Shown piece after piece: positions 35,953-45,791 of a stretch of DNA of 64,000 bases (position 1 is the first letter of the stretch; each line of letters starts with the position of its first letter). Source of the DNA: Lutibacter sp. A64 (GTDB lineage Bacteria; Bacteroidota; Bacteroidia; Flavobacteriales; Flavobacteriaceae); the NCBI RefSeq assembly GCF_022429565.1, contig NZ_CP092487.1:2498001-2562000 (forward strand). Direction: 5' to 3'. A model generated the notes under the pieces. That model saw only the letters and a list, made by a program, of their open reading frames with translations, made no database searches and was not told where the DNA came from. Position numbers and translations under genes: made by a program.

Positions 35953-36849
35953 ATGATAAAAAGAACGCTGTTTTTTAGTAATCCAGCTTATTTAAGCACC
36001 AAAAACAATCAATTAGTTGTTAAATTTCCTGATTCAGAAAAAAAACAAAAAACAATACCAATTGAAGATATTGGTATGTTAGTATTAGAGAATCAGCAAA
36101 TCACTATTACTAATGGCTTGTTATCTAAATTAATAAATAATAAAGCTGCAATTATAAATTGCAATGAGTTTCATATGCCTATTAGCTTATTACAACCCTT
36201 AGTTGGGCATAGTGAACAGGCAGAACGATTTCGAAATCAATTAAATGCCAGTATTCCATTAAAAAAGAATTTATGGCAACAAACCATCAATGCTAAAATC
36301 ACAAATCAAGGGCATGTTTTAGAAGAGCTAAATATTCCAGCTCGTAAATTATTCAAATGGGCAAATGATGTTAAAAGTGGAGATTCCGAAAATCATGAGA
36401 GTAGAGCTGCTGTTTATTATTGGAAACATTTTTTTGGACTAAATGATTTCACAAGAAATCAAGATGGTATTGCACCCAATAATTTATTAAACTATGGGTA
36501 TGCCATATTAAGAGGTATTACCGCAAGGGCATTGATCAGTTCGGGAATGTTACCAAGCGTAGGTATTTTTCATAAAAACAAATACAACGCCTATTGCTTA
36601 GCCGATGATATTATGGAGCCTTATAGAGTATATGTAGACGTATTAGTTAATGACATAGTTCAGCGTAAAGCAGATATCACAGAATTAACTACAACCTTAA
36701 AAATGGAATTGTTAAGGTTTCCAACTATAGATGTTTATATAGATGGTAAAAACAGTCCTTTAACAATCGCAATGAGTAGAACAACAAATAGCTTATACAA
36801 ATGTTTTTTAGGAGAAAGTAGAAAAATTGTATATCCATTATATAAATAA
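35953..36849 (+). CDS. cas1: CRISPR integrase Cas1, type II
   Basis: 298 aa; with Cas2 it inserts new spacers. The metal-binding residues are visible: Glu in ENHESRAAVYYW, His in VGIFHKNKYNAY and Asp in LADDIMEPYRVYVD. The start MIKRTLFFSNPAYL is the common type II Cas1 opening. It begins 86 nt after cas9 and 33 nt before cas2 and is transcribed with them. Confidence 0.96.
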   Translation: MIKRTLFFSNPAYLSTKNNQLVVKFPDSEKKQKTIPIEDIGMLVLENQQITITNGLLSKLINNKAAIINCNEFHMPISLLQPLVGHSEQAERFRNQLNASIPLKKNLWQQTINAKITNQGHVLEELNIPARKLFKWANDVKSGDSENHESRAAVYYWKHFFGLNDFTRNQDGIAPNNLLNYGYAILRGITARALISSGMLPSVGIFHKNKYNAYCLADDIMEPYRVYVDVLVNDIVQRKADITELTTTLKMELLRFPTIDVYIDGKNSPLTIAMSRTTNSLYKCFLGESRKIVYPLYK

Positions 36850-36876
36850 CTACTATAATGGGCAAAAAAATTATAA

Positions 36877-37224
<348 letters not shown>

Positions 37225-37332
37225 AATTTAAAAACGCATTAAGTTTAATAAAGTTAATGTGGAATAGGAATATATTTTAATTTCTAGTAGATTACTTAAC
37301 TTGCAGGTTATTAGATTTTTAGAGTCTAATAC
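37225..37332. other. cas2-proximal flank of the array (candidate leader)
   Basis: 108 nt, about 75% A+T, between the cas2 stop and the first repeat. It carries a hairpin (ATTAGA at 37310-37315, TCTAAT at 37325-37330) two bases before the first repeat. Since the opposite end of the array has the degenerate repeat, this side is probably where new spacers enter. Confidence 0.55.
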
Positions 37333-40300
37333 CCTGCGAATGCTAAGTAAAAATACAAATCTGAAAGCAATTCACAACGAATATTTCTCTTGATACGCGA
37401 ACAGATACCTGCGAATGCTAAGTAAAAATACAAATCTGAAAGCAATTCACAACCGTGCGCTGTTAATACTCTTTCATTAGGTTCCTGCGAATGCTAAGTA
37501 AAAATACAAATCTGAAAGCAATTCACAACGTGTTTCATCAAAGTATTTTTTTAATTTGCCTGCGAATGCTAAGTAAAAATACAAATCTGAAAGCAATTCA
37601 CAACAAGTTTTATCTATAGAAAGTTTTATTTGTTCCTGCGAATGCTAAGTAAAAATACAAATCTGAAAGCAATTCACAACCGTATCGTCTTAATTTTATA
37701 GCAATACGGCCTGCGAATGCTAAGTAAAAATACAAATCTGAAAGCAATTCACAACCGTGTTTTAATTATTAAAGTATCGTTAACACCTGCGAATGCTAAG
37801 TAAAAATACAAATCTGAAAGCAATTCACAACTAAATGGTTGTTTTGCCATTTCAACTAAATCCTGCGAATGCTAAGTAAAAATACAAATCTGAAAGCAAT
37901 TCACAACTTTAAATCATTTAGGTAGAATTCGTAGTATCCTGCGAATGCTAAGTAAAAATACAAATCTGAAAGCAATTCACAACATAAAGTAATTTGCTTT
38001 TACATAGGCTTTTCCTGCGAATGCTAAGTAAAAATACAAATCTGAAAGCAATTCACAACTTGTAATTGATATTGCAGATTTACACATTACCTGCGAATGC
38101 TAAGTAAAAATACAAATCTGAAAGCAATTCACAACGGTGTGTTTCTTTGTTTAACTCATTTGAAACCTGCGAATGCTAAGTAAAAATACAAATCTGAAAG
38201 CAATTCACAACTACGGCTTCTAATTGTATTATTATACCTACCTGCGAATGCTAAGTAAAAATACAAATCTGAAAGCAATTCACAACACTGATCCTGCTCC
38301 TTGCTTTTTAGCAGCACCTGCGAATGCTAAGTAAAAATACAAATCTGAAAGCAATTCACAACAAAACGGAAATATTTCTTATTTTTAACAGACCTGCGAA
38401 TGCTAAGTAAAAATACAAATCTGAAAGCAATTCACAACGAGTTAGCAGTATTGTATATGGATGAGTTGCCTGCGAATGCTAAGTAAAAATACAAATCTGA
38501 AAGCAATTCACAACACAGATCGCTATCGCTTTTACAACAACGTCCTGCGAATGCTAAGTAAAAATACAAATCTGAAAGCAATTCACAACAGAACCAGCTG
38601 TTATCTTGCTCTCTTTCAACCTGCGAATGCTAAGTAAAAATACAAATCTGAAAGCAATTCACAACAGTTTCTAATTAGGAAATTTAACACATTTTCCTGC
38701 GAATGCTAAGTAAAAATACAAATCTGAAAGCAATTCACAACTCCATATTCAATACCAATCAATATTTGATTCCTGCGAATGCTAAGTAAAAATACAAATC
38801 TGAAAGCAATTCACAACAAAGATGATAATGTAAACAAATATTTAAACCTGCGAATGCTAAGTAAAAATACAAATCTGAAAGCAATTCACAACAAGTCAAA
38901 AGCCATATCAGGAATATAATTCCTGCGAATGCTAAGTAAAAATACAAATCTGAAAGCAATTCACAACTAAACTTTGACGCTCACTTTCAAATGTTAACCT
39001 GCGAATGCTAAGTAAAAATACAAATCTGAAAGCAATTCACAACGCTATTTCTTCTAAAGATGTGTTTTTGAAACCTGCGAATGCTAAGTAAAAATACAAA
39101 TCTGAAAGCAATTCACAACTAATACATCTAGTAGATTAAAAATTACAACCTGCGAATGCTAAGTAAAAATACAAATCTGAAAGCAATTCACAACAAGCAC
39201 AATTTTTATACATTCCTTTTTTAACCTGCGAATGCTAAGTAAAAATACAAATCTGAAAGCAATTCACAACATAATATCTCACTTCCATTTTTCCAATATC
39301 CTGCGAATGCTAAGTAAAAATACAAATCTGAAAGCAATTCACAACCCTGTGCTGTGATAAGTCTTGCTTATTCAACCTGCGAATGCTAAGTAAAAATACA
39401 AATCTGAAAGCAATTCACAACAAGCACAATTTTTATACATTCCTTTTTTAACCTGCGAATGCTAAGTAAAAATACAAATCTGAAAGCAATTCACAACATA
39501 ATATCTCACTTCCATTTTTCCAATATCCTGCGAATGCTAAGTAAAAATACAAATCTGAAAGCAATTCACAACAAGTTATTGACTTATATCTAACACACTT
39601 TCCTGCGAATGCTAAGTAAAAATACAAATCTGAAAGCAATTCACAACTATGAAACAACGGATTAATTATGTGGTTTGCCTGCGAATGCTAAGTAAAAATA
39701 CAAATCTGAAAGCAATTCACAACCCTCTTCTTCTGTTATCAATTCTTGCGCTTCCTGCGAATGCTAAGTAAAAATACAAATCTGAAAGCAATTCACAACA
39801 AGCGATTGACAATATATTTATTATGACTGCCTGCGAATGCTAAGTAAAAATACAAATCTGAAAGCAATTCACAACGGTATTCTTTTGCTAACTTTTCGCA
39901 AACACCTGCGAATGCTAAGTAAAAATACAAATCTGAAAGCAATTCACAACCGTGCGCTGTTAATACTCTTTCATTAGGTTCCTGCGAATGCTAAGTAAAA
40001 ATACAAATCTGAAAGCAATTCACAACTAGAGACTTAAATTAACATCACCCCATCTACCTGCGAATGCTAAGTAAAAATACAAATCTGAAAGCAATTCACA
40101 ACCCAACGAGCACAGGAGGTACAAACACTATTCCTGCGAATGCTAAGTAAAAATACAAATCTGAAAGCAATTCACAACATAATCAAGTAGAAAGCTACGC
40201 TAAAACAGCCTGCGAATGCTAAGTAAAAATACAAATCTGAAAGCAATTCACAACCTCCCAGTGATTTAATATATTATAGTCTCCCCTGCGAATGCTAAGT

Positions 40301-40938
40301 AAAAATACAAATCTGAAAGCAATTCACAACTACTGCTTATACTGAATATTTACCAATTATCCTGCGAATGCTAAGTAAAAATACAAATCTGAAAGCAATT
40401 CACAACCAATTAATACCTTTCCATTATAATCGTCATCCTGCGAATGCTAAGTAAAAATACAAATCTGAAAGCAATTCACAACTGATATTTTATTATTGTA
40501 TTCTTTGCATAACCTGCGAATGCTAAGTAAAAATACAAATCTGAAAGCAATTCACAACGTGCTTTTAATTTAGCACGTCCCATTAACCCCTGCGAATGCT
40601 AAGTAAAAATACAAATCTGAAAGCAATTCACAACACACCATTCTTTTATATTTTCAAGTCCTTGCCTGCGAATGCTAAGTAAAAATACAAATCTGAAAGC
40701 AATTCACAACAGCTTTTACGAGTTATCACCGAATGACCTTCCTGCGAATGCTAAGTAAAAATACAAATCTGAAAGCAATTCACAACCAGTATAGAATAAT
40801 AGCATTACCTCGCCCACCTGCGAATGCTAAGTAAAAATACAAATCTGAAAGCAATTCACAACACTGTATGGCATCCGTTGGTAGTAGACGGACCTGCGAA
40901 TGCTAAGTAAAAATACAAATCTGAAAGCAAAGCCAACA
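37333..40938 (-). CRISPR. CRISPR array, 48 repeats of 46 bp, 47 spacers
   Basis: On the plus strand the repeat starts CCTGCGAATGCTAAG and ends AAGCAATTCACAAC; in crRNA sense (minus strand) it starts GTTGTGAATTGCTTTC, the usual type II-C start in Bacteroidota. Spacers are 29-30 nt, units 75-76 nt, and all internal repeats look identical. The last repeat (40893-40938) is degenerate in its final 8 bases. Spacer 2 (37454-37483) is identical to spacer 35 (39951-39980); spacers 25 and 26 recur as 28 and 29. Minus-strand transcription is inferred from the anti-repeat of the tracrRNA. The repeat carries a promoter-like TTG-N19-TATTTTTA. Confidence 0.98.
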
Positions 40939-41034
40939 TTAAAACAGAAACATAAAGCATTCAAAAAAATAGAAAACTATATTAAAAAAAAAATTTACCG
41001 TACAAAACCGTACAACTTGAACCTTATAAAAACC

Positions 41035-41072
41035 AAAAAACTCTTGAAAATCAAAAGATTAACAAGAGTTTT
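41035..41072 (-). terminator. Terminator after the two tRNA genes
   Basis: On the minus strand AAAACTCTTG pairs with CAAGAGTTTT and the 3' side runs into a T-tract. It lies immediately beyond the tRNA-Leu 3' end and separates the tRNA transcript from the CRISPR array, which is read in the same direction. Confidence 0.75.
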
Positions 41073-41074
41073 AG

Positions 41075-41160
41075 TACTCGAGATGGGACTTGAACCCATA
41101 CGGACATTACTGTCCACTGGATTTTAAGTCCAGCGTGTCTACCAATTCCACCACTCGAGC
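41075..41160 (-). tRNA. tRNA-Leu (anticodon TAA)
   Basis: 86-nt long-variable-arm tRNA. The acceptor is GCTCGAG paired with CTCGAGT (one G-U), the T arm is GGGTTCAAGTCCC, the anticodon arm is CTGGACTTAAAATCCAG with anticodon TAA, and a long variable arm follows, as expected for Leu. No CCA is encoded. It is the second gene after tRNA-Gly. Confidence 0.95.
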
Positions 41161-41182
41161 ATTGGTATTTTATATGTTGTAG

Positions 41183-41254
41183 AGCGAAAGACGGGATTTG
41201 AACCCGCGACCCTCACCTTGGCAAGGTGATGCTCTACCCCTGAGCTACTTTCGC
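41183..41254 (-). tRNA. tRNA-Gly (anticodon GCC)
   Basis: 72 nt. Acceptor GCGAAAG / CTTTCGC, D arm AGCTCAGGGGTAGAGC, anticodon stem CACCTTGGCAAGGTG with GCC, T arm GGGTTCAAATCCC. No CCA encoded. It precedes tRNA-Leu by 22 nt and has a strong promoter upstream. Confidence 0.96.
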
Positions 41255-41303
41255 AGTCATTATTTTTATATGAACGTGGCACTTAATATCTCAAATGCGA
41301 GTG

Positions 41304-41332
41304 CAAATTTAATACATTTTTATTAACCACAA
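41304..41332 (-). promoter_or_regulatory. Promoter of the tRNA-Gly/tRNA-Leu operon
   Basis: In minus orientation TTG (41330-41332), 18 nt, TAAATTTG (41304-41311), a complete consensus promoter. It is divergent from the ctaB promoter. Confidence 0.7.
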
Positions 41333-41384
41333 AGACTTTTTTGATTTTTATTTAAATTATTTTTTTAATCTCCTTATTTTAAGG

Positions 41385-41414
41385 TTGTAAATGTGCAATA
41401 ATAAAATATCTTTG
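41385..41414 (+). promoter_or_regulatory. Promoter of ctaB
   Basis: TTG (41385-41387), 19 nt, TATCTTTG (41407-41414). It lies inside the longest open frame (from 41391), showing that the true start is the ATG at 41469. Confidence 0.75.
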
Positions 41415-41468
41415 CAGAGATTCAAAACAAAAAAGAATACAGCTAACTTTAAAAGTTTTAAAAACAAA

Positions 41469-42341
41469 ATGAATTTCTCTGCCATTTTTAGTGACTTTAA
41501 GCAATTAACAAAAGTTGGTCTATCGCTTAGTGTTGTATTTTCTTCAATAGCTGGTTATTTACTCGCTGTTGAAAAAATTGATATTACGATACTTATTTTA
41601 TTAGCTATTGGAGGCTATTTAATGGTAGGAGCTTCAAATGCCTTTAATCAAATTATTGAAAAAGAAACAGACGCTTTAATGAAACGTACTAAAAACAGAC
41701 CTCTGCCAACAGGTAGAATGCACGTTTCTATGGCGCTTGTTATCGCTATTTCATTTACAATTGTTGGATTGGCTATTTTATATAGTATCAACCCTAAAAG
41801 CGCCTTATTTGGAGCAATCTCAATATTTCTGTACACAAGTATTTATACACCTTTAAAAGCAGTAACTCCTTTAGCTGTTTTTGTAGGCGCTATTCCAGGT
41901 GCAATCCCTTTTATGTTAGGTTGGGTAGCAGCAACAAATACTTTTTCTATAGAGCCAGGTATGCTATTTCTAATTCAATTTTTTTGGCAATTTCCACATT
42001 TTTGGGCAATAGCTTGGTTACAATACGATGAATATAAAAAAGCTGGTTTTAACCTTATGCCAATGGGTAAAAAAAACAAAAAAGCTGTTATTCAAATAAT
42101 AATTTACACTTGTTGCTTAATTATTGTTTCTATAATACCAGTTTTAAAATTAACTGGAAGTTTTTATATTTACCCAATTACAGCTTTAATTTTAATTGCC
42201 TTAGGTAGTTTAATGCTTTATTATGGAGTTAAATTATACAAACATCAAACTAATAAAGAAGCTCGACAATTAATGTTATCTAGCGTTTTATACATTACAC
42301 TAATTCAAGTAATTTACGTAGTTGATAAGTTTTTACACTAA
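41469..42341 (+). CDS. ctaB: Protoheme IX farnesyltransferase (heme O synthase)
   Basis: 290 aa from the chosen start MNFSAIFSDFKQL; a longer frame begins at 41391, but a complete promoter lies within it. UbiA-family membrane enzyme that adds farnesyl to heme b for cytochrome oxidase. The prenyl-diphosphate site is in NAFNQIIEKETDALMKRTKN and the second Asp-rich region is WLQYDEYKKAGFNLMP; several membrane helices surround them. It is the first gene of an oxidase assembly cluster. Confidence 0.94.
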   Translation: MNFSAIFSDFKQLTKVGLSLSVVFSSIAGYLLAVEKIDITILILLAIGGYLMVGASNAFNQIIEKETDALMKRTKNRPLPTGRMHVSMALVIAISFTIVGLAILYSINPKSALFGAISIFLYTSIYTPLKAVTPLAVFVGAIPGAIPFMLGWVAATNTFSIEPGMLFLIQFFWQFPHFWAIAWLQYDEYKKAGFNLMPMGKKNKKAVIQIIIYTCCLIIVSIIPVLKLTGSFYIYPITALILIALGSLMLYYGVKLYKHQTNKEARQLMLSSVLYITLIQVIYVVDKFLH

Positions 42342-42353
42342 AAAAATTAAAAA

Positions 42354-42935
42354 ATGAAAGTAACTTTAGACGAAGAATACAAACAAGCTAAAAGAAAATC
42401 AGCAAAACCCATGCTTTGGGTTTCTATGATTAGCATGACAATGATGTTTGCCGGCTTAACAAGTGCCTATGTTGTTAGTAGAAAAAGAGCCGATTGGGTT
42501 TCTTTTGACTTACCAAACGCCTTTTACACAAGTACTATTTTAATTATTTTAAGTAGTATTACATTTTTATTGGCTAAGTATTTTATAAAAAAGGACAACC
42601 GACAACTAACAACCATAACTCTTTTAAGTACGTTAATTTTAGGAGTTGGTTTTGTCTATTTTCAATTTGAAGGTTTTAATCAACTATTTAATGCTGGATT
42701 TGTTTTTGCTGGCGAACAAAGTACTGTAAAATCATCTTTCATTATTGGTATTTCTCTTGCACATATTGCACATGTTGCCGCTGGAATTATTGTTCTTATA
42801 GTAGTAACTATTAACCACTTCAATAAAAAATACACATCTAAAAATACTCTTGGGCTAGAACTAGGTGCAATTTTCTGGCATTTTGTAGATATCCTGTGGA
42901 TTTATCTGTTTTTATTTTTCTATTTTATCAGATAA
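42354..42935 (+). CDS. Cytochrome c oxidase subunit III family protein
   Basis: 193 aa, five or so membrane helices. Belongs to the heme-copper oxidase subunit III family (FAGLTSAYVVSRKRADW, GISLAHIAHVAAGIIVLIV and the final WHFVDILWIYLFLFFY). It is shorter than the next gene product and probably represents a second, compact subunit III as commonly found in flavobacterial caa3 clusters. Starts 12 nt after ctaB. Confidence 0.88.
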   Translation: MKVTLDEEYKQAKRKSAKPMLWVSMISMTMMFAGLTSAYVVSRKRADWVSFDLPNAFYTSTILIILSSITFLLAKYFIKKDNRQLTTITLLSTLILGVGFVYFQFEGFNQLFNAGFVFAGEQSTVKSSFIIGISLAHIAHVAAGIIVLIVVTINHFNKKYTSKNTLGLELGAIFWHFVDILWIYLFLFFYFIR

Positions 42936-42993
42936 TAAAAAAAAAATGTATTTTTGGCACAACTAAACTAAAAAAATCAAAACAAAAACTTAT

Positions 42994-43974
42994 ATGGAAG
43001 CAACTGTTGCTACTAAAACTAATGGAAAAATTTGGGATGGTGGGTCTAGCAAACCATTAGGCACAAGTTATGGTAAAATGATGATGTGGTTCTTTATTTT
43101 ATCAGATGCACTTACATTCTCTGGATTTTTAGCCGCTTATGGTTTAATTCGATTTAAATTTATTGAGTCTTGGCCAATTGCCGATGAAGTATTTACGCAT
43201 TTCCCGTTTTTACACGGAGTACATGCACCAATGTACTATGTGGCATTAATGACCTTTATTTTAATATTTTCTTCAGTAACAATGGTGTTAGCCGTTGACG
43301 CAGGTCACCAAATGAATAAAAAGAAAGTAACATTTTATATGTTTCTTACAATAATTGGAGGTTTAGTGTTTTTAGGTTCTCAAGGTTGGGAATGGAAAAA
43401 CTTTATCAATGGTTCTTACGGAGCTGTACAATTAAACGATGGTAAAATTGTTCAATTTGTTGATGCTACAGGACATCAAGTTTCTTTAGAAAGTTTTGCC
43501 AAATCTTCAAATTCGGAAAGAGTTCAACATACAAAAGATAAAGGATTATGGTTTGTTGAAGAATCTGCACTAGCAGCTTTTACAGTAAAAGAAGTAATAG
43601 ATGGATTTAATGCAAATCCAGACATTTCAATAAGAACTGAACTTATCAATCCAGAAACAAAAAAGAAAACTATTATACCGCGTGAAAATGCAATGGCCTA
43701 CTTAAACGAAGCTAAAATGGTAGTTAATGGAGCTAATTTAAAAGTAAATGAATACGGTAAAACTATATTTGCCGATTTCTTTTTCTTTATAACTGGTTTT
43801 CATGGATTTCACGTATTTACAGGGGTTTTAATTAATATTATTATCTTTTTTAATGTAATTATAGGAACTTACGAACGTAGAGGACATTATGAAATGGTTG
43901 AAAAAGTAGGTTTATACTGGCACTTTGTAGATTTAGTTTGGGTATTTGTATTTACATTTTTCTATCTAGTTTAA
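42994..43974 (+). CDS. Cytochrome c oxidase subunit III
   Basis: 326 aa. Same family as the previous gene but with an extra soluble loop of about 130 residues (NGSYGAVQLNDGKI to GANLKVNEYGKT). The ends carry the family motifs MMWFFILSDALTFSGFLAAY and GLYWHFVDLVWVFVFTFFYL. It forms part of the inner-membrane terminal oxidase. A -7 box (TATTTTTG, 42949-42956) precedes it, so it may have a second promoter in addition to read-through. Confidence 0.92.
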   Translation: MEATVATKTNGKIWDGGSSKPLGTSYGKMMMWFFILSDALTFSGFLAAYGLIRFKFIESWPIADEVFTHFPFLHGVHAPMYYVALMTFILIFSSVTMVLAVDAGHQMNKKKVTFYMFLTIIGGLVFLGSQGWEWKNFINGSYGAVQLNDGKIVQFVDATGHQVSLESFAKSSNSERVQHTKDKGLWFVEESALAAFTVKEVIDGFNANPDISIRTELINPETKKKTIIPRENAMAYLNEAKMVVNGANLKVNEYGKTIFADFFFFITGFHGFHVFTGVLINIIIFFNVIIGTYERRGHYEMVEKVGLYWHFVDLVWVFVFTFFYLV

Positions 43975-43993
43975 TTCATTAAAATTATTAAAA

Positions 43994-44350
43994 ATGACAA
44001 CACACTCTCAAGAACATACATCGCACACAAAATTAATTTGGAAAGTATTTGGCATCCTTTCATTTATAACAATTATTGAAGTTGTTTTAGGTATTATAAA
44101 ACCAGATTCACTTCATTTAACTACAATTTTAGGAACAAGCCCTTTAAATATTATCTTTTTAGTACTTACATTAGTAAAAGCATACTATATTACTTGGTAC
44201 TTTATGCATATGGTAGAAGAAAAAAAGAGTTTAAGACGTTCCGTTGTCTGGACAGCCGTTTTTCTAATATTATATTTAGCAACTTTATTATTAATTGAAG
44301 GTAGCTATTTAAACGATGTTTTAGCACCGCTAGTAAAGTGGAATTACTAA
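43994..44350 (+). CDS. Cytochrome c oxidase subunit IV family protein
   Basis: 118 aa with three hydrophobic helices. Starts with His-rich TTHSQEHTSHTKLIWKVFG, followed by FIFLVLTLVKAYYITWYFMH-like helices, the pattern of the small bacterial subunit IV of caa3 oxidases. Its stop is followed by a strong terminator (44377-44405), so it closes the first transcript. Confidence 0.9.
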   Translation: MTTHSQEHTSHTKLIWKVFGILSFITIIEVVLGIIKPDSLHLTTILGTSPLNIIFLVLTLVKAYYITWYFMHMVEEKKSLRRSVVWTAVFLILYLATLLLIEGSYLNDVLAPLVKWNY

Positions 44351-44376
44351 TAACGCTATTTTTTTTTAAATTAAAG

Positions 44377-44405
44377 AAGGTGGTTTTATTAACCACCTTT
44401 TTTTT
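44377..44405 (+). terminator. Intrinsic terminator after the subunit IV gene
   Basis: AAGGTGGTT pairs with AACCACCTT across a 5-nt loop and runs into eight T residues. It sits between subunit IV and the next gene, which has its own -7 box (TATTTTTG, 44405-44412). Confidence 0.9.
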
Positions 44406-44412
44406 ATTTTTG
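44405..44412 (+). promoter_or_regulatory. -7 box for the SCO-like gene
   Basis: TATTTTTG, an exact TAnnTTTG match, directly after the terminator T-run and 11 nt before the next start codon. No -33 TTG because the upstream bases belong to the terminator. Confidence 0.4.
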
Positions 44413-44423
44413 TAAAAAACACG

Positions 44424-45071
44424 ATGAAAAAATTCTGGGTACTTTTTAGCTTATTTATTTTACCATTAATATTTTATATCTTTCTTTCAAAAGGAATTTA
44501 TAAATACGCAAATTTACCAATATTAACAGAAGACGTTCAAAATGTAAACGAACTTTCTAAAGATGCTGAAGTTACTTTTAATAACAAATTAACTGTTGTT
44601 TGTTTCTTAGGAAATGAACTAAATACTGCAAAAGGCAGTATGTTCAATTTAAATCAAACAATTTACAAACGTTATTACCAAAAACCATATTTTCAAATTG
44701 TTGCAATAATTCCAAAAGAATCTAAAGAAGCATACAAAGAATCCATTGCAGAACTTTCAGCTTTTACAGACATTAGTCAATGGAATTTTATTTATACCGA
44801 TAAAACCGATATTAACAACTTATTTAATAGCTTTAACACGCCTTTTTCTTTAAATGAAGCATTGTATTCTGAAAACGCCTATATTGTAGATATGGAATTG
44901 CGTTTAAGAGGCAGAAAAGATGATGAGGATACTAAAGATGGAAAATTATACGGATATAATATGAAGTCTGTTGCAACGTTAAAAAATAAGATGAAAGATG
45001 ATATTGACATTATCTACTATCAATTAAAAAAATCTGCTGAAAAAGAAAAACGAAGAAAAAGAGAAATCTAA
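44424..45071 (+). CDS. Membrane-anchored thioredoxin-fold protein, SCO-like without cysteines
   Basis: 215 aa. An N-terminal hydrophobic anchor (VLFSLFILPLIFYIFLSK) is followed by a domain of about 170 residues with the layout of the SCO/thioredoxin fold (TFNNKLTVVCFLGNE, YYQKPYFQIVAIIPKES, WNFIYTDKTD). Where a SCO protein would have CxxxC, this one has LGNELNTAKGSMFNLN, so it cannot be redox-active in the usual way. It lies immediately before the SCO gene and is probably an oxidase assembly factor. Function is inferred only from context. Confidence 0.65.
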   Translation: MKKFWVLFSLFILPLIFYIFLSKGIYKYANLPILTEDVQNVNELSKDAEVTFNNKLTVVCFLGNELNTAKGSMFNLNQTIYKRYYQKPYFQIVAIIPKESKEAYKESIAELSAFTDISQWNFIYTDKTDINNLFNSFNTPFSLNEALYSENAYIVDMELRLRGRKDDEDTKDGKLYGYNMKSVATLKNKMKDDIDIIYYQLKKSAEKEKRRKREI

Positions 45072-45164
45072 TCTTATGAAACGAGCATGTTAAAAAGTTT
45101 ATCACCCAACAAAATAACTAATAGCAAACAACAGGTGACCTTAAAAAAACAATAATATAGACAC

Positions 45165-45791
45165 ATGAAAAAATATTCGTACATAGGAATTGCTTTTATA
45201 GTTTTAATATTTGGAATTTACGCTGTTCCAAAAATTGTAAACAGATTTAAAACACACGAACTTGTAACAATTGGTACAGTTCCTTCTTATGAATTTACAA
45301 ATCAAGATGGAAAACAAATTTCAGACGCATTTTACAAAGACAAAGTATATGTAATAGAATTTTTCTTTACCACCTGCCCTACCATTTGTCCAAAAATGAA
45401 TGCAAATATGGTAAAACTTCAAAACGAATTCTACGGAAATTCAGAATTTGGAATTGCCTCTTTTAGTATAAATCCAGAATACGATACTCCAGAAATTTTG
45501 AAAGAATATGCGAAATTACACGGAGCAACTTTAAAAAACTGGAACTTTTTAACAGGTGATAAAGAAACCATCTACAACCTTGCAAATAAAGGAATTGCCT
45601 TGTATGCAGGTGAAAATAGTGAAGCCGAAGGCGGTTTTGAACATTCTGGAATGTTTGCTTTAGTAGACAAGCAAGGAACTATTCGTTCTAGATTAGATGA
45701 ATATGGAAATCCCATTGCTTTTTACGATGGATTAGATGCCAAAAACATTCAAATGTTAAAAGAAGATATCGCAATTTTATTAAAAGAATAA
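45165..45791 (+). CDS. SCO family copper chaperone
   Basis: 208 aa, tethered by one N-terminal helix. Thioredoxin-like fold with the copper-binding FFFTTCPTICPKMNAN (CxxxC) and the conserved C-terminal His in EHSGMFALVDK. It delivers copper to, or reduces, the CuA site of cytochrome c oxidase during assembly. The stop overlaps the next start (TAATG), so translation of the two is coupled. Confidence 0.93.
   Translation: MKKYSYIGIAFIVLIFGIYAVPKIVNRFKTHELVTIGTVPSYEFTNQDGKQISDAFYKDKVYVIEFFFTTCPTICPKMNANMVKLQNEFYGNSEFGIASFSINPEYDTPEILKEYAKLHGATLKNWNFLTGDKETIYNLANKGIALYAGENSEAEGGFEHSGMFALVDKQGTIRSRLDEYGNPIAFYDGLDAKNIQMLKEDIAILLKE

Noticed and set aside
38759-39657. Minus-strand reading frames inside the CRISPR array (repeated CELLSDLYFYLAFAG)
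   Set aside because: The protein repeat is the CRISPR repeat translated; the intervening residues are spacers, so it is not a gene.
40900-41127. 75-aa plus-strand frame running from the last repeat into tRNA-Leu
   Set aside because: It starts inside a CRISPR repeat and ends in the antisense of a tRNA.
45082-45115. Possible sixth MITE remnant (ATGTTAAAAAGTT followed by CACCC)
   Set aside because: Only one arm-like piece is present and no partner arm exists, so chance similarity cannot be excluded.
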